From Stentor coeruleus (taxonomy: Eukaryota > Ciliophora > Heterotrichea > Heterotrichida > Stentoridae), in assembly GCA_001970955.1 (NCBI GenBank), contig MPUH01000419.1, positions 1 through 55,795 on the forward strand: a stretch of 55,795 nt of DNA, given 5' to 3'. Positions 21,240 through 31,206 of the stretch are shown here, piece after piece; position 1 is the first letter of the stretch, and each line of letters opens with the position of its first letter. The position numbers and the translations under genes are program-made. The notes below the pieces were generated by a model. It was given only the letters and a program-made list of their open reading frames with translations. It was not told the DNA's origin and did no database searches.

Positions 21240-21924
21240 ATGGCATGGCTTTGATTGCACATGCGAAAGAAAGGCTTGTATGTGTCGAGGACGACCTTTG
21301 GAGTTGTTGATGATTCAAGCCAACATTATTTAAATGAGATAGTGGAAGGAAGATAGTTTTAGGATCTTAGAGGTGTTGGGAGGAATTTTTATGAATATTG
21401 TTTTAATAGTTAGAGGATTGGGTAGAGATGGGGGGATAGGATGCTTGAGGTTATGGTATAGGTTTTATGTGTGGTATTACGAATTTTTATGGGGAAAAAA
21501 ACTATAAGCTCATTGTATTAATGATCTTAAGCAGAAGTTTATGTTTTTACCTACTTAAAATCGTTGTAGGATATTATTTTGATAATTACAACACTTAAGA
21601 AAAACCTACTGTCCTATAAAAAATCTTCTTATCTCCTTTAAATACATCCTACAGTTTATACTTTAGCATAAAAAAACATTTTTTACTACATTTTTTACTA
21701 CATTTTTTATTACATTTCAACACGTAATTTTACCCTAAAAAATTCTTAGTATTACAGGGGCCGTGCTTATATTTTTTACTACATTTTTTATTACATTTCA
21801 ACACGTAATTTTACCCTAAAAAATTCTTAGTATTACAGGGGCCGGGCTTATATTTTTTATTTTGTCTTATATATCGAATACTCTTATTTTTTAGTAACTA
21901 AATTATAAATTCATATGAAAGCAA
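21240..21924. other. Intergenic with tandem repeat
   Basis: The first 240 bases after the channel are G-rich on the plus strand without a coding frame. Around 21690 an 81-bp tandem repeat follows. The last 70 bases before 21925 are A/T-rich. No RNA gene recognised. Confidence 0.6.
21690..21858. repeat. 81-bp tandem repeat, two copies
   Basis: The unit starts attttttactacatttttt at 21690 and again at 21771 and includes attacaggggccg. The copies differ at one base (ccgtgc versus ccgggc). The GGGGCC core is the most GC-rich spot of this intergenic region. Confidence 0.88.
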
Positions 21925-23118
21925 ATGAATAATTTATCAACCTCATGTTATGTTAATCATCGCTATTTAAAAGCTCAACTACCTGAAGCTCATGCTCCTT
22001 CAATAAACTTACAAGATTTCAAAGAAAGTGCAAGCTTTAATATCAAATTATCTCATCAAAAACCAAGAATTCTAGGAATTTATTCAGGCTCAGGACAAGC
22101 CCTAAAAAGCCTTCATTGTTCTACCTTAGATAGTTTTGGGATTCATGCACAAAAAAAATTTTTTAAGAAAGATAGAAAAGAATTAACAGAACATCTATCA
22201 ACAAAAAATCTTATCCCTGGTAAAATGGGAAAGAGTCAGAAAAAAAAAATTATAAGAGAAGCCTTGAGAAAAGAGCTTAATAGTAGAGTAAATCAGTATA
22301 AGGAAAGTTATTCAATGATAGAGGTTAATGAGAATAATGAGAATGATGAGAATATTGATTATTTAAAATATATTGTCGAATCAGCTTTCAATAGATTAAA
22401 TGATCCAGATATTGTATATACAAGAGAGGTTGGAGAGATCATTGAGCAAAGAGTTGCTTTGTATTCAGGTTTAGTAAATGGGAAAAATTTGATTTTGGCA
22501 GTGCTTGATGATATTTTTTGGTTTTACGCAAATTATCTTGCTCCTTTAGCAATGATGAAACTTTTGCTACTACTTTTTGGGGGTCAAAGAGATTTACCGA
22601 ATTTAGCAATTGAAAAAAGTTATATTGAAATTAAAAAAAATTTGAAAAACAGAGAAAACGAATTGGAGGCTCTTTTAAATAATTATGGAGTTCCTCAAAT
22701 TCCACAGATCCCTCAAATCCCTCAGATTCCTCAAGAATCTAGAGATCCTCAAATTCCTCAAGAATCTAGAGATCCTCAAATTCCTCAAGAATCTCAAGAT
22801 CCTCAAATTCTTCAAATACCTAAACACATTTTATCCGGGTTCTCATGTATAGATTTAGGAATTAATACAGATTTTATATCTGTTGTTAAAAGAAATGACA
22901 AAATCCCTAAAAAATTATTTAAAAATTTTCATCAACGACAAGACAAATTGAAATTAGATATAGCAAATAGTCAGCATTTAGGTGCTAACAACTTAATGAT
23001 AGACTATTCATCACAAAATATTTTTTACAAGGCTTTAAGTTCACTCAGCCAAAAAATTGCCCCATCGATATCATCAGAAATACCTTTATCAAAAGAACCA
23101 CCTAAAAATATAGTTTAG
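21925..23118 (+). CDS. Hypothetical protein with PQIP/PQESRD repeats
   Basis: This intact 397-residue frame has a Ser/Lys-rich N-terminus, a helical middle (residues 95-210) with a hydrophobic patch (LAPLAMMKLLLLLFGG), then at about 255-295 a simple repeat: four PQI units followed by three copies of an 11-residue PQIPQESRD-type unit. The DNA repeat is a multiple of three, so it varies length without breaking the frame. The C-terminal 100 residues are unremarkable. I recognise no family. The ATG at 21925 is the first in frame. Confidence 0.72.
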   Translation: MNNLSTSCYVNHRYLKAQLPEAHAPSINLQDFKESASFNIKLSHQKPRILGIYSGSGQALKSLHCSTLDSFGIHAQKKFFKKDRKELTEHLSTKNLIPGKMGKSQKKKIIREALRKELNSRVNQYKESYSMIEVNENNENDENIDYLKYIVESAFNRLNDPDIVYTREVGEIIEQRVALYSGLVNGKNLILAVLDDIFWFYANYLAPLAMMKLLLLLFGGQRDLPNLAIEKSYIEIKKNLKNRENELEALLNNYGVPQIPQIPQIPQIPQESRDPQIPQESRDPQIPQESQDPQILQIPKHILSGFSCIDLGINTDFISVVKRNDKIPKKLFKNFHQRQDKLKLDIANSQHLGANNLMIDYSSQNIFYKALSSLSQKIAPSISSEIPLSKEPPKNIV

Positions 23119-23248
23119 AAACTATAACATTTTCATATAAAATAACATTAAAATCTATCTTTATCACAAAAAAAAACATAAATTTGATATCTTATTAGCA
23201 CCATTTATAATATACAAAATAGTCTTTTATTCCTTTTTGTAATTTAAA

Positions 23249-24652
23249 ATGACAGATATTTCATTCTCAGGGAAAGAGTCATTGTTTTATTTTCTCTCCA
23301 GAATGATAAGTTTGGCATTAAAAGATGAGGAACTGAAAACAATGATCACAACTTTTTGGGGTTCAAATAAAATAGTTGATAAAAATATACTTTTAATCCA
23401 AGACGCTGAGAATTTATCTGAGGATTTTATTAAAGAATTCCAATCTTTTATCCATAATAGTAATTTATATTCAGATTTCTCATTATCATCACCTTTAGAA
23501 ATTTATCAAGAACCTATACAACTAAAAAAAATTCCTATTCACAACAAGACTACTGCAGATCCTGATAGGATTTATATGGATGGGTGTTTTGATTTAATGC
23601 ATTCTGGGCATTTTAACGCTATAAGACAAGCAAAAGCTCTTGGAAAAACTTTAGTTGTGGGTGTTCATTCTGATGCTGAGATTGCTCGAAATAAAGGTCC
23701 ACCTGTTATGAATGAACAAGAAAGATATGCCCTAGCTAGATCATGTAAATGGGTTGATGAAGTTATAGAAAATGCTCCTTATTCACCAACTATATCTTTA
23801 TTGGATTCGTTTAATTGTATGTATGCAGCACATGGAGATGATTTAAGCATAAATGAAAATGGAGATGACTGTATGTCAATCTTAAAACGTGCAGGTCGAT
23901 GCAAGATTTTTAAAAGGACTGAAGGGATTTCAACTACTCAAATTGTAGGGAAGTTGCTTTTAATGACTAAAGATGCCTGGTGTAATGTTTCAACACCTCT
24001 AAAATCAAATGAACTTATTGATCAGGAGGTTGAAAAAACTTCATCAGAACATAAAAAGAATTTATTAACTACATCAAGAAGAATCAGTGAGTTTTCTAAT
24101 AAAAAAGAACCAAAACCAACAGATACAATAGTTTATATGGATGGAACATTTGATCTTTTTCATATAGGTCATGTTGAGACAATGAGAAGGGCAAAAGAAA
24201 TGGGAGATTTTCTTATTGTAGGTGTTCATGATGATCAAACTGTCAATTATTATAAAGGTTCAAATTTCCCTATTATGAGTCTTCATGATAGAGTTATGTG
24301 CGTTCTTAGCACTAAATGGGTTGATGAAGTTATTATTGGTGCACCTTGGAATATTACTAAACAACTTATTACAGGGTTTAATATTAAAATTGTAGTACAA
24401 GGAACTGTACATAAAGGTGACCCTGAAGCCAAAAAATGGAGAAAAGGAAGTGTGGATGTTGATGAAGATCCTTATGAAGTAGCTAAAGAAATTGGCATTT
24501 ATAGGGAAATTGAAAGTGTGAATAAATTGGATACGCAAGATATTATAAGTAGAATTGTGGAGAATAGAGTGAATTATTTTTCTAAGTTTCAGGTTTTTAC
24601 TCAGAGAGAAAAGAAATATGATGATACTAAAGTGTTTGTTCAAGAGGTTTAA
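23249..24652 (+). CDS. PCYT2: Ethanolamine-phosphate cytidylyltransferase
   Basis: The 467-residue protein has two nucleotidyltransferase domains in tandem, the defining feature of CTP:phosphoethanolamine cytidylyltransferase (EC 2.7.7.14). The first, near residue 108, has YMDGCFDLMHSGH and later RTEGISTT; the second, near residue 295, has YMDGTFDLFHIGH and DRVMCVLSTKWVDEVIIGAP. The enzyme makes CDP-ethanolamine from CTP and phosphoethanolamine, the rate-limiting step of the CDP-ethanolamine (Kennedy) route, in the cytosol. A nonstandard N-terminal extension of about 100 residues precedes the first domain. PEMT, which methylates the product lipid, lies 4.5 kb downstream on the other strand. 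No intron is needed. Confidence 0.95.
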   Translation: MTDISFSGKESLFYFLSRMISLALKDEELKTMITTFWGSNKIVDKNILLIQDAENLSEDFIKEFQSFIHNSNLYSDFSLSSPLEIYQEPIQLKKIPIHNKTTADPDRIYMDGCFDLMHSGHFNAIRQAKALGKTLVVGVHSDAEIARNKGPPVMNEQERYALARSCKWVDEVIENAPYSPTISLLDSFNCMYAAHGDDLSINENGDDCMSILKRAGRCKIFKRTEGISTTQIVGKLLLMTKDAWCNVSTPLKSNELIDQEVEKTSSEHKKNLLTTSRRISEFSNKKEPKPTDTIVYMDGTFDLFHIGHVETMRRAKEMGDFLIVGVHDDQTVNYYKGSNFPIMSLHDRVMCVLSTKWVDEVIIGAPWNITKQLITGFNIKIVVQGTVHKGDPEAKKWRKGSVDVDEDPYEVAKEIGIYREIESVNKLDTQDIISRIVENRVNYFSKFQVFTQREKKYDDTKVFVQEV

Positions 24653-25039
24653 GTAGATAGGTAGTTAGATTTATGATTTGGTATTAATGGTATATGATTT
24701 AGTTTTAGTAATTCTAGCAGTAGTTTTTATACAGAGTAAAGTTGATAATAATGATATACTATCTATAACGTCCAAAAAAAAGTTTATCTCAAAATTCAAA
24801 CTAAAAGTTGTGTGTAAAATTGTGTATTCCCAGTAGTTCCAACAGCAGAATCATAAATACTCCACAAATCAACAATAAAAAAATCACTAAAAAAAGTCAA
24901 ATTACTAAACTACCCTAATAATTATTACTTGCTAAAATCTCTGTTTTTTATAACATCAATATTTTTTCCCACATCAATAACCGAAATCAACTATAAAATA
25001 CCTGATCAAACTATTTCCAAATAATTCCTCATAATATTA
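24653..25039. other. Intergenic
   Basis: No gene seen. Composition switches from G/T-rich after the upstream stop to C/A-rich before the next start. Confidence 0.65.
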
Positions 25040-25621
25040 ATGTTTTACTTTTTATTTCTCAATCTAGCTCAAGGGATTTTCTTCACACTAAACAGTAAAA
25101 CTGAATTCTGTATTGGTGTCGAAGTTAAAAAAAGTAAAGAGCTTTGGGGCGATTATGTAATAAGCGGAGAAGGTGACAAGAATGTAATAACCACTCTTTA
25201 TGACCCAAAAAATATAGTCGAGTATATAAGCGAAAAAAATACACGAGAAGGTAAGTTTACTATAAAAAAACCAGCAGGTGGTATTCATAGGACTTGTTTT
25301 AAAGCTACAGATGGCATCCAAAAAACTGTAAGTCTTGAAATTAACACTGAGGAACCTCCTGAAGATAAAGTCATTACTGAAGAAGAAATCGAACCTTTTC
25401 AAATAAACCTCAAAAGAGCACTTAGGTCAATAGAAAGTATTAATAGGAATCTGCATTTTTATCAAAGAAGGGAAAAAGTTCATAGAAACCTCACTGAAAA
25501 AACATGTGATAGGGTCCTGTGGACTGCTGTGGTAAAGCTTTTAACTATTTTGTCTATTTCTTTACTGCAAGGATGGGGAGTAACAAAACTCCTTAGTTCT
25601 TCACAAACATCTAAAATTTAA
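25040..25621 (+). CDS. p24/TMED family cargo receptor
   Basis: A 193-residue type I membrane protein with a short N-terminal signal peptide (MFYFLFLNLAQGIFF), a GOLD domain with the two conserved cysteines (FCIGVEV and HRTCFKA) that form its disulfide, a membrane-proximal coiled coil (about 120-155, ending in RREKVHRNLTEKT), and one C-terminal span near 165-185. p24 proteins cycle between ER and Golgi in COPI/COPII vesicles and help select cargo such as GPI-anchored proteins. The tail after the span is about ten residues and lacks an obvious di-lysine signal (it ends in SSQTSKI). Length is close to the usual 200-215. Confidence 0.88.
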   Translation: MFYFLFLNLAQGIFFTLNSKTEFCIGVEVKKSKELWGDYVISGEGDKNVITTLYDPKNIVEYISEKNTREGKFTIKKPAGGIHRTCFKATDGIQKTVSLEINTEEPPEDKVITEEEIEPFQINLKRALRSIESINRNLHFYQRREKVHRNLTEKTCDRVLWTAVVKLLTILSISLLQGWGVTKLLSSSQTSKI

Positions 25622-26100
25622 TTCTTAGCTTATAATCATTAGTGTTTGGGGAATAGAATAAGATTGTAGATATAGGTTAGAAATTTTAAGAAATATTTAT
25701 TTTTAAGAAAATAGAGGTTATTTTGATCTTAAGTAGATTATTTGGTTATTAAGTGTAAAAATTTATTGTGTGTATATATGTTTTTTCCCTCTTATTTATT
25801 ATATATTTTAGCATTTTTTCTACCTTGATTTTAGTTTGTAATTATTTGTACCATTTTTAGAATTTTTTGTACTGTGAAATAATTTAGGTTTTCTTAATGG
25901 CAACTCTTCCAGTACAAAACTCTAATAAATCCAATACTTCCAATTCACTTATTACAAAAGTTATGATTTTATAATAATTCTTATCTTAGCAATTTTCTAT
26001 AGCACACTATAGCTATTATCTTTAATCCTAACTATTTTTAGCACTAAATACATCTTCTTTCAAAACCATTACTAATGCCATATATACCAATACAACAAAT
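25622..26100. other. Intergenic
   Basis: No gene seen on either strand. The 3' side of the p24 gene is G/T-rich and the part before the helicase start is C/A-rich. Confidence 0.65.
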
Positions 26101-28056
26101 ATGAATCTTGAGAGCGCGTTTAGGATTGCAAATCACAACCAAATTTTAGCTGCAACACAAAATCTAGAAAACTCTTCAATGATCTTAGCATCGCCTGGCT
26201 CAGGTAAAACCTTAACATTAACCCTAAGAATTGCATATTTGCTAAACAATAACACAAACCCAAAAAGCATTTGCGCTGTAACTTTTACAAAAAAAGCAGG
26301 AGACGAACTAAAAAAGCGTCTAGGATCAATTCTTCCTGTGCATTTTGATATTAACGAACTTACTATAGGAACATTTCATCATTGCGCGCTAAATATTTTA
26401 AGAGCTAATGCCAACAAAGCCGGACTTTCATACGATTTTGAAATTATATCTGGTAAAAGACAAAGAAATGTTGTTGAAGAAGTTCTTACACAATATTTAA
26501 AAGATAATAGTTTTGAAGATTTAGTTTTGCCTAATATAAAACCTTTGACTGATGAACAATTACAGAGTATTATGGAAGATATAGGATCTGATGATATGAG
26601 GAATTCTTCAGTATCTTTACCTTCAGGTAGTATAAAATATGTTAATAGTATTATTTGCTCAGCGAAGATCAATAAAACTTTCTTGAAATCTTTAAACAGA
26701 AAATTCTTCCAGGTTTTTGATGCATATAACAATAAACTTCGAAGTATGAAAGCTATTGACTTGCCTGATATATTATTTATGACAATTGGAATGTTTGAAA
26801 AATATCCTGAGATACTTGAAAATTATCAAAGACGATATAAGTATTTAATTGTTGATGAATTTCAAGATACAAATTCTATTCAATTTGATTTTATAAGACT
26901 TCTTGGGCAAAACTCTAGTGTAACTGTTTGTGGTGATGATGATCAAGCAATTTATGGCTGGAGAGGAGCGACACTTGATATTTTTGAAGACTTTAAAAAA
27001 GCTTTTAAATCATCAAACACAATAATTCTTAATCAAAACTACAGGTCAACTCAAAATATAGTAAAAATATGCCAATCTTTAATAGAAAAAAACCCAAGAA
27101 GAGAAAGTAAAAATGTATTTTCATCTGGAGAACTTGGAATAACTCCTCAAGTTTTTATATCAGAAAACCCAAAAAAAGAAGCAAGTTTGGTATGCAAGAC
27201 AATTAAAACATTAGTAAAAGAAGGTTGGAATTATAAAGATATTGCTATATTATATCGTCTACATCGAGTCTCAAATGAATTCATTATGGAGATGGAAAAA
27301 AACTCAATACCAGTTAAATCCAAAAGTAAATCTTTAAACTTTGATAAAAAAGAACTAGGTTTGATTTCATATCTTAGAGTAATTTCCAATCAAAATGATG
27401 ATGAAGCATTTATGGATATATTTAACTGGCCCAAACGAAGTTTGGGCGATGCAGCAAAAACCCGTCTTAAATACACCGCATCATGTAAAAGCCTCTCTTT
27501 ATACTCAGCTCTCGAATACATTTCCGCTAATTTTAATGGAAAAAATAACAAAGGGTTTAAAGAACTATACAACATCTTAAATCATTACACATTTCTAGCA
27601 TTATCTTTAAATCCTCATGATTTAATAGTTAAACTTTCATCAACACTTAATCTAGGACAACAATTCCAATTACTTGAATTAAGTGAAAAGTTTTCTGGTT
27701 TAGGGAAAGAAACTCTTAATGAATTTTTACAATCAATAAATATATGTCAAATGCCAAATAATGTTACTTTATCTAGTATACATCAAGCTAAAGGTATGGA
27801 ATGGGAGATTGTTTTTGTTGTAAGGATAAATGAAGGAATACTTCCTGCTGGGGATGATATTGATGAAGAAAGAAGACTTGCTTATGTTGCTGGTACTAGA
27901 GCGAAAAAACTACTTTTTCTTACTGCTTCTATGTGTGGGAGTAAAGGGGAAAATATGCTTCCGAGTAGGTTTTTAGATGAGTTTTTTGATGAGAATTTAA
28001 AGACGAAAACTCAAGGAAAGATGGAAACCCCAAGCAAGGAGATAAAAATTTCGTAG
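26101..28056 (+). CDS. UvrD/Srs2-type superfamily 1A DNA helicase
   Basis: The 651-residue protein carries all UvrD motifs: SPGSGKT (31-37, Walker A), AVTFTKKAGDELKKR, VDEFQDTN (Walker B, near 251), GDDDQAIYGWRGA (near 279), NYRS, SIHQAKGMEWEIVFVV and EERRLAYVAGTRAKK with the arginine finger region. It should be an ATP-driven 3'-5' DNA translocase, acting in nuclear DNA repair or in removing recombinase filaments, as Srs2 does in yeast. It is shorter than Srs2 and lacks a long C-terminal tail. Bacterial UvrD/PcrA/Rep are also similar; A/T-rich codon use and eukaryotic neighbours argue for a resident gene, possibly of organellar function, though no targeting signal is evident. Confidence 0.92.
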   Translation: MNLESAFRIANHNQILAATQNLENSSMILASPGSGKTLTLTLRIAYLLNNNTNPKSICAVTFTKKAGDELKKRLGSILPVHFDINELTIGTFHHCALNILRANANKAGLSYDFEIISGKRQRNVVEEVLTQYLKDNSFEDLVLPNIKPLTDEQLQSIMEDIGSDDMRNSSVSLPSGSIKYVNSIICSAKINKTFLKSLNRKFFQVFDAYNNKLRSMKAIDLPDILFMTIGMFEKYPEILENYQRRYKYLIVDEFQDTNSIQFDFIRLLGQNSSVTVCGDDDQAIYGWRGATLDIFEDFKKAFKSSNTIILNQNYRSTQNIVKICQSLIEKNPRRESKNVFSSGELGITPQVFISENPKKEASLVCKTIKTLVKEGWNYKDIAILYRLHRVSNEFIMEMEKNSIPVKSKSKSLNFDKKELGLISYLRVISNQNDDEAFMDIFNWPKRSLGDAAKTRLKYTASCKSLSLYSALEYISANFNGKNNKGFKELYNILNHYTFLALSLNPHDLIVKLSSTLNLGQQFQLLELSEKFSGLGKETLNEFLQSINICQMPNNVTLSSIHQAKGMEWEIVFVVRINEGILPAGDDIDEERRLAYVAGTRAKKLLFLTASMCGSKGENMLPSRFLDEFFDENLKTKTQGKMETPSKEIKIS

Positions 28057-28125
28057 GTATTTCGTTTGTAATGATTTTTGTAGATAAACTTAAGTTTTCA
28101 CTCAGATTTTTAACTAAAAAATATT

Positions 28126-28578
28126 TTATAACTTCAAATTAATTTTCTTATTTCCAGGAAGACTTTTCCTCATACCCAAACCTTCATTTTTGTTAAAAAA
28201 GCTTAAAGTCGCATTTCCTATACTAGTAAACTTATACAAATTCCCAGTTTCTCTTGAACGGATTTTTTTTGCTTGTATCGTATCATCTTGTCTATCTTCA
28301 AGTTCTTTATTTATATTTCTTATTAAATTTCTTTTACAATTGAATGAAAGCGAAATTACAGGTAGTTTTATAACTCGTTTATCTAGCAAACGAGTTTTTG
28401 ATAAGTAATCGTAATCACGATGAAGCTGTTGGGGTGTGCGGATTAAACCTGATGATATACTTGATATAATAATTTTTGTGTTAGGCTTATGTACTTTTCT
28501 CTCTAATTTTGGGGTCTCAGGAGTCCATCTTCCTAATGTTATTTCTTTTTGCTCAGTTGTGTTTACAAATGAATTCAT
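28126..28578 (-). CDS. Hypothetical basic protein, 150 aa
   Basis: A complete frame from ATG (28578) to 28126, convergent with the helicase gene and 69 bp from its stop. The protein is basic and polar, with the segment IKLPVISLSFNCKRN and no membrane span or recognised domain. Codon use is ordinary for the window. Function unknown; existence is supported only by the open frame and good codon composition. Confidence 0.5.
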   Translation of the reverse strand: MNSFVNTTEQKEITLGRWTPETPKLERKVHKPNTKIIISSISSGLIRTPQQLHRDYDYLSKTRLLDKRVIKLPVISLSFNCKRNLIRNINKELEDRQDDTIQAKKIRSRETGNLYKFTSIGNATLSFFNKNEGLGMRKSLPGNKKINLKL

Positions 28579-29165
28579 ATATGATTAATTTACATTATAG
28601 AAAATTTATGATAAGAGGTTTCGGGAATATTTGGTTATTAGGGGCTATGCAGTTAATGAAATATAAGGAGTTTGATAAAAGAATATTTTTCAACCATTTA
28701 TATGCGGGTTTTATTTTATATAAATTGATTTATTGTAATTTAAGATTTTAAAGGGGAGAGTAGGTTTATAGATTGGATAATATGATTATTTTTATACTAG
28801 AATGAGAATTATATGAAATAAGAAATTAAATATTACAATTATTTTAATTAAATAGGTATATTAATATAATAAAATATTATAAACTACAACAAAGTCTATT
28901 GCAAAAAAAATAATAGAATATAAAAGCCTTATATATCAGTATATATTTCCAATCTATTAACAAATAATCTAAAAAATAAATTTCACTAAGATAATAGTTT
29001 TAATAGTACAAATATTAGTTTATTTATAATCTTATTTAAAAGACAACAAATACACAATAAAAAACTTAACTCTTTCATAAAAATTCCTAACACACAACCA
29101 AAATAATAATTCTAGCAATCATTTATTAATCATAAAATTTCTAATTAATTGAGAAACTTTTATCT
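28579..29165. other. Mostly noncoding; one possible 56-codon frame
   Basis: An ATG-initiated frame 28581-28751 on the plus strand encodes a small basic, hydrophobic peptide (includes GFGNIWLLGAMQLM). It would start two bases from the minus-strand gene's ATG, which makes it doubtful. The remaining 400 bases to 29165 are very AT-rich with no gene seen. Confidence 0.4.
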
Positions 29166-29738
29166 TTAGTTAGATTTCTTAGAATAAATAATCCCTAGCA
29201 TCTTAGACTCTTGTGTTATAGCAAGTCTATAAATAATTGCTATCCACACTGTAAGAATGCATCCAGCACAGCTTCTTTGGTAAAGTGCCATACCAAAATA
29301 AGAAATAGTGCTTCCCCAATACATCGGATCATTACAAACATTAAAAGGAAATGATTTAATAGGTGCATCATGTTCAAAAATCCCAAAATAATCACCCATA
29401 AAAGTTGTATAAAACCCAAGTCTCCAAAAAGATGTTACGACAAAAATTTGCCCGATAGCAAAAAGTGTCATACCTATAAGTTCAACAACTTCAGGGAAAT
29501 CATAGAATTTCGGTTGAGCTTGTACAACAGCTTCAAACATACTAGTCCTCAAAACATTCAATAAAAGGATAATAATTCCTAAAACCGTGACGGCAAATTT
29601 ATTGTTTTTACAAAAGAGTTGTGAAAATGTGTGGTGATAATACTCTATCTGTCCAATAGTATTCCAAAATAGAGGATTAATTATAACACAAAACATAGCT
29701 TTTGCAAGCAATGAGTCAAATACAATCAATCCTTCCAT
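29166..29738 (-). CDS. PEMT: Phosphatidylethanolamine N-methyltransferase
   Basis: The 190-residue protein matches the small single-domain PEMT/phospholipid N-methyltransferase type (human about 199). Marker segments are NPLFWNTIGQIEY, TSFWRLGFYTTFMGDYFGIFEH, and FPFNVCNDPMYWGSTISYFGMAL, the last being the SAM-binding/catalytic region, followed by a C-terminal Glu (TQESKMLG). About four membrane spans are visible. It converts phosphatidylethanolamine to phosphatidylcholine in three SAM-dependent steps at the ER. It complements the phosphoethanolamine cytidylyltransferase encoded at 23.2 kb. No intron. Confidence 0.93.
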   Translation of the reverse strand: MEGLIVFDSLLAKAMFCVIINPLFWNTIGQIEYYHHTFSQLFCKNNKFAVTVLGIIILLLNVLRTSMFEAVVQAQPKFYDFPEVVELIGMTLFAIGQIFVVTSFWRLGFYTTFMGDYFGIFEHDAPIKSFPFNVCNDPMYWGSTISYFGMALYQRSCAGCILTVWIAIIYRLAITQESKMLGIIYSKKSN

Positions 29739-30033
29739 CTATTTATATCATTTTCTTACGTAGGATTTTAAATAATATGTCGTAAATTATTAGAAAAAAT
29801 ATGAGACTTTAGCTTTAAGTAAAATATGGCAAGATTTGTCTAAAGCATCTAAATTTATCTTGCTAAACCTTATAAATCTATTGTTCTTACCATATAAACT
29901 TAAAATCTTTGTAGTATAATTTTTGTTTATATATAAAACTCATTTTAATAATATAGTTTCTATAATAAACTATAAATTTTCTCAAAGTAGCTTAAATTTA
30001 TCTTCACTTCAATCAGGCTATAGATGAGAATAA

Positions 30034-30869
30034 ATGGAAGAAAAGGATAGCCATGAGCTAAAACTCCAAGAAAAAAAAAACCTGAAGATGAGCTATCTAA
30101 ACTTCCAGAAGAAGTAAAAGTATTTGTTCAGCCTGCTCTTGAGCTCCAAAAACAAAGAAATACTCTCTTCCTAACTTTTCTTGAAGAATTAAGGGCCTTA
30201 GAATACAAATATGATCAGCAATACGCCCCATTATATGAACAATGCTCAGAAATCATCAAAAATGCCCCGAGTTTCTGGCTAAAGGTTCTTAAAAACAACC
30301 CTCTAACCTCAACTATGATATTTGAATAAGATGAAGAACTTCTTAAACATCTTATTGATATTAAATTCTTAAGTGTTCAAAACTCAGACAACTTTAGACT
30401 TGAATTTCATTTCTCTGAAAATTCTTTTATGGAAAACACTGTATTAACTAAAAACTATACTATGGGAGTTGATGATGAGGTTAAAAAAGGTGATGGTACT
30501 GAGATTAAATGGAAAGGGGCAAATTTGACACAAAAAGTTAAGAAAACTAAGAAACGTGGGAAAAACAAAAAGGCTAGGATTAAAGTTGAGGAAGTTCCAA
30601 GTTTTTTTACGTTTTTTAAGAGTATTAGTGCAGATGATAATGAAGAAGTAGAGGAAGATAGTGAGGATGATGGGATGGGGAATATGATGGATGAGGATTA
30701 TGAGACAGCTTGTGAGATTGTCCTTAATGCAATTTATTATTATTTAGGGATTAGAGATGATGATGATATGAATGTAGATTCTGATGATAAACACTCTGAT
30801 GCAAAAAAATCAAAAGGGAAAAAAGTTGATGGGTCTGGGAATGAAAAAGCTGATTATAAAACTCAGTAA
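30034..30869 (+). pseudogene. NAP1: NAP1-type histone chaperone with two frame lesions
   Basis: The conserved NAP fold is clear: LEYKYDQQYAPLYEQ, NAPSFWLKVLKNNPLTSTMIFE, then FRLEFHFSENSFMENTVLTKNYTMG, TEIKWKGANLTQKVKKT, PSFFTFFKSIS and an acidic C-terminal stretch. NAP1 carries H2A-H2B and assembles nucleosomes. Two features break the gene. An ATG at 30034 opens a suitable start, but a run of ten A at 30071-30080 puts it one base out of frame with the rest; eleven A would restore it. At 30327-30329 a TAA interrupts the frame between MIFE and DEELLKHL, where relatives have a charged/polar residue and CAA would fit. With both repaired the protein would be 278 residues. It could be a decayed copy, or an intact gene with sequence errors, or a gene read through at TAA. 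Confidence 0.8.
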
Positions 30870-31206
30870 ATATGATTTTAGGCTAAATTAGGTTATAAAA
30901 TTTATTTCTTAGGGTTTTAAAAGAGAGTTATGAAGTTTATGATGTATTTTTTTTTAGTGGAAGTAATGATGGGCTATAAATTTTATAATAATTATGTTGA
31001 AAAAACACAAAACTAAAAAATTAATTTTAATAAAATCAATCGATAAAAATAATACTAAAATGTTAAGATTTTTCTTCGGATAAAACAATAATAATTTATA
31101 TGCCAAAACAAATAAACAAGTTATTAATACCTCAAATATCATTCAACCCATATATCTTCTCAAATTTTTCTTATCACTAAAGGTTATAATCAGCTTATAT
31201 ATAAAA
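30870..31206. other. Intergenic
   Basis: Very AT-rich; no gene seen on either strand. Confidence 0.6.

Noticed and set aside
26101..28056. Bacterial contamination, because of a UvrD-type helicase (and Pth at 53.9 kb)
   Set aside because: Both are A/T-rich, embedded among eukaryotic genes, and their families occur in eukaryotes (Srs2-like; organellar Pth).
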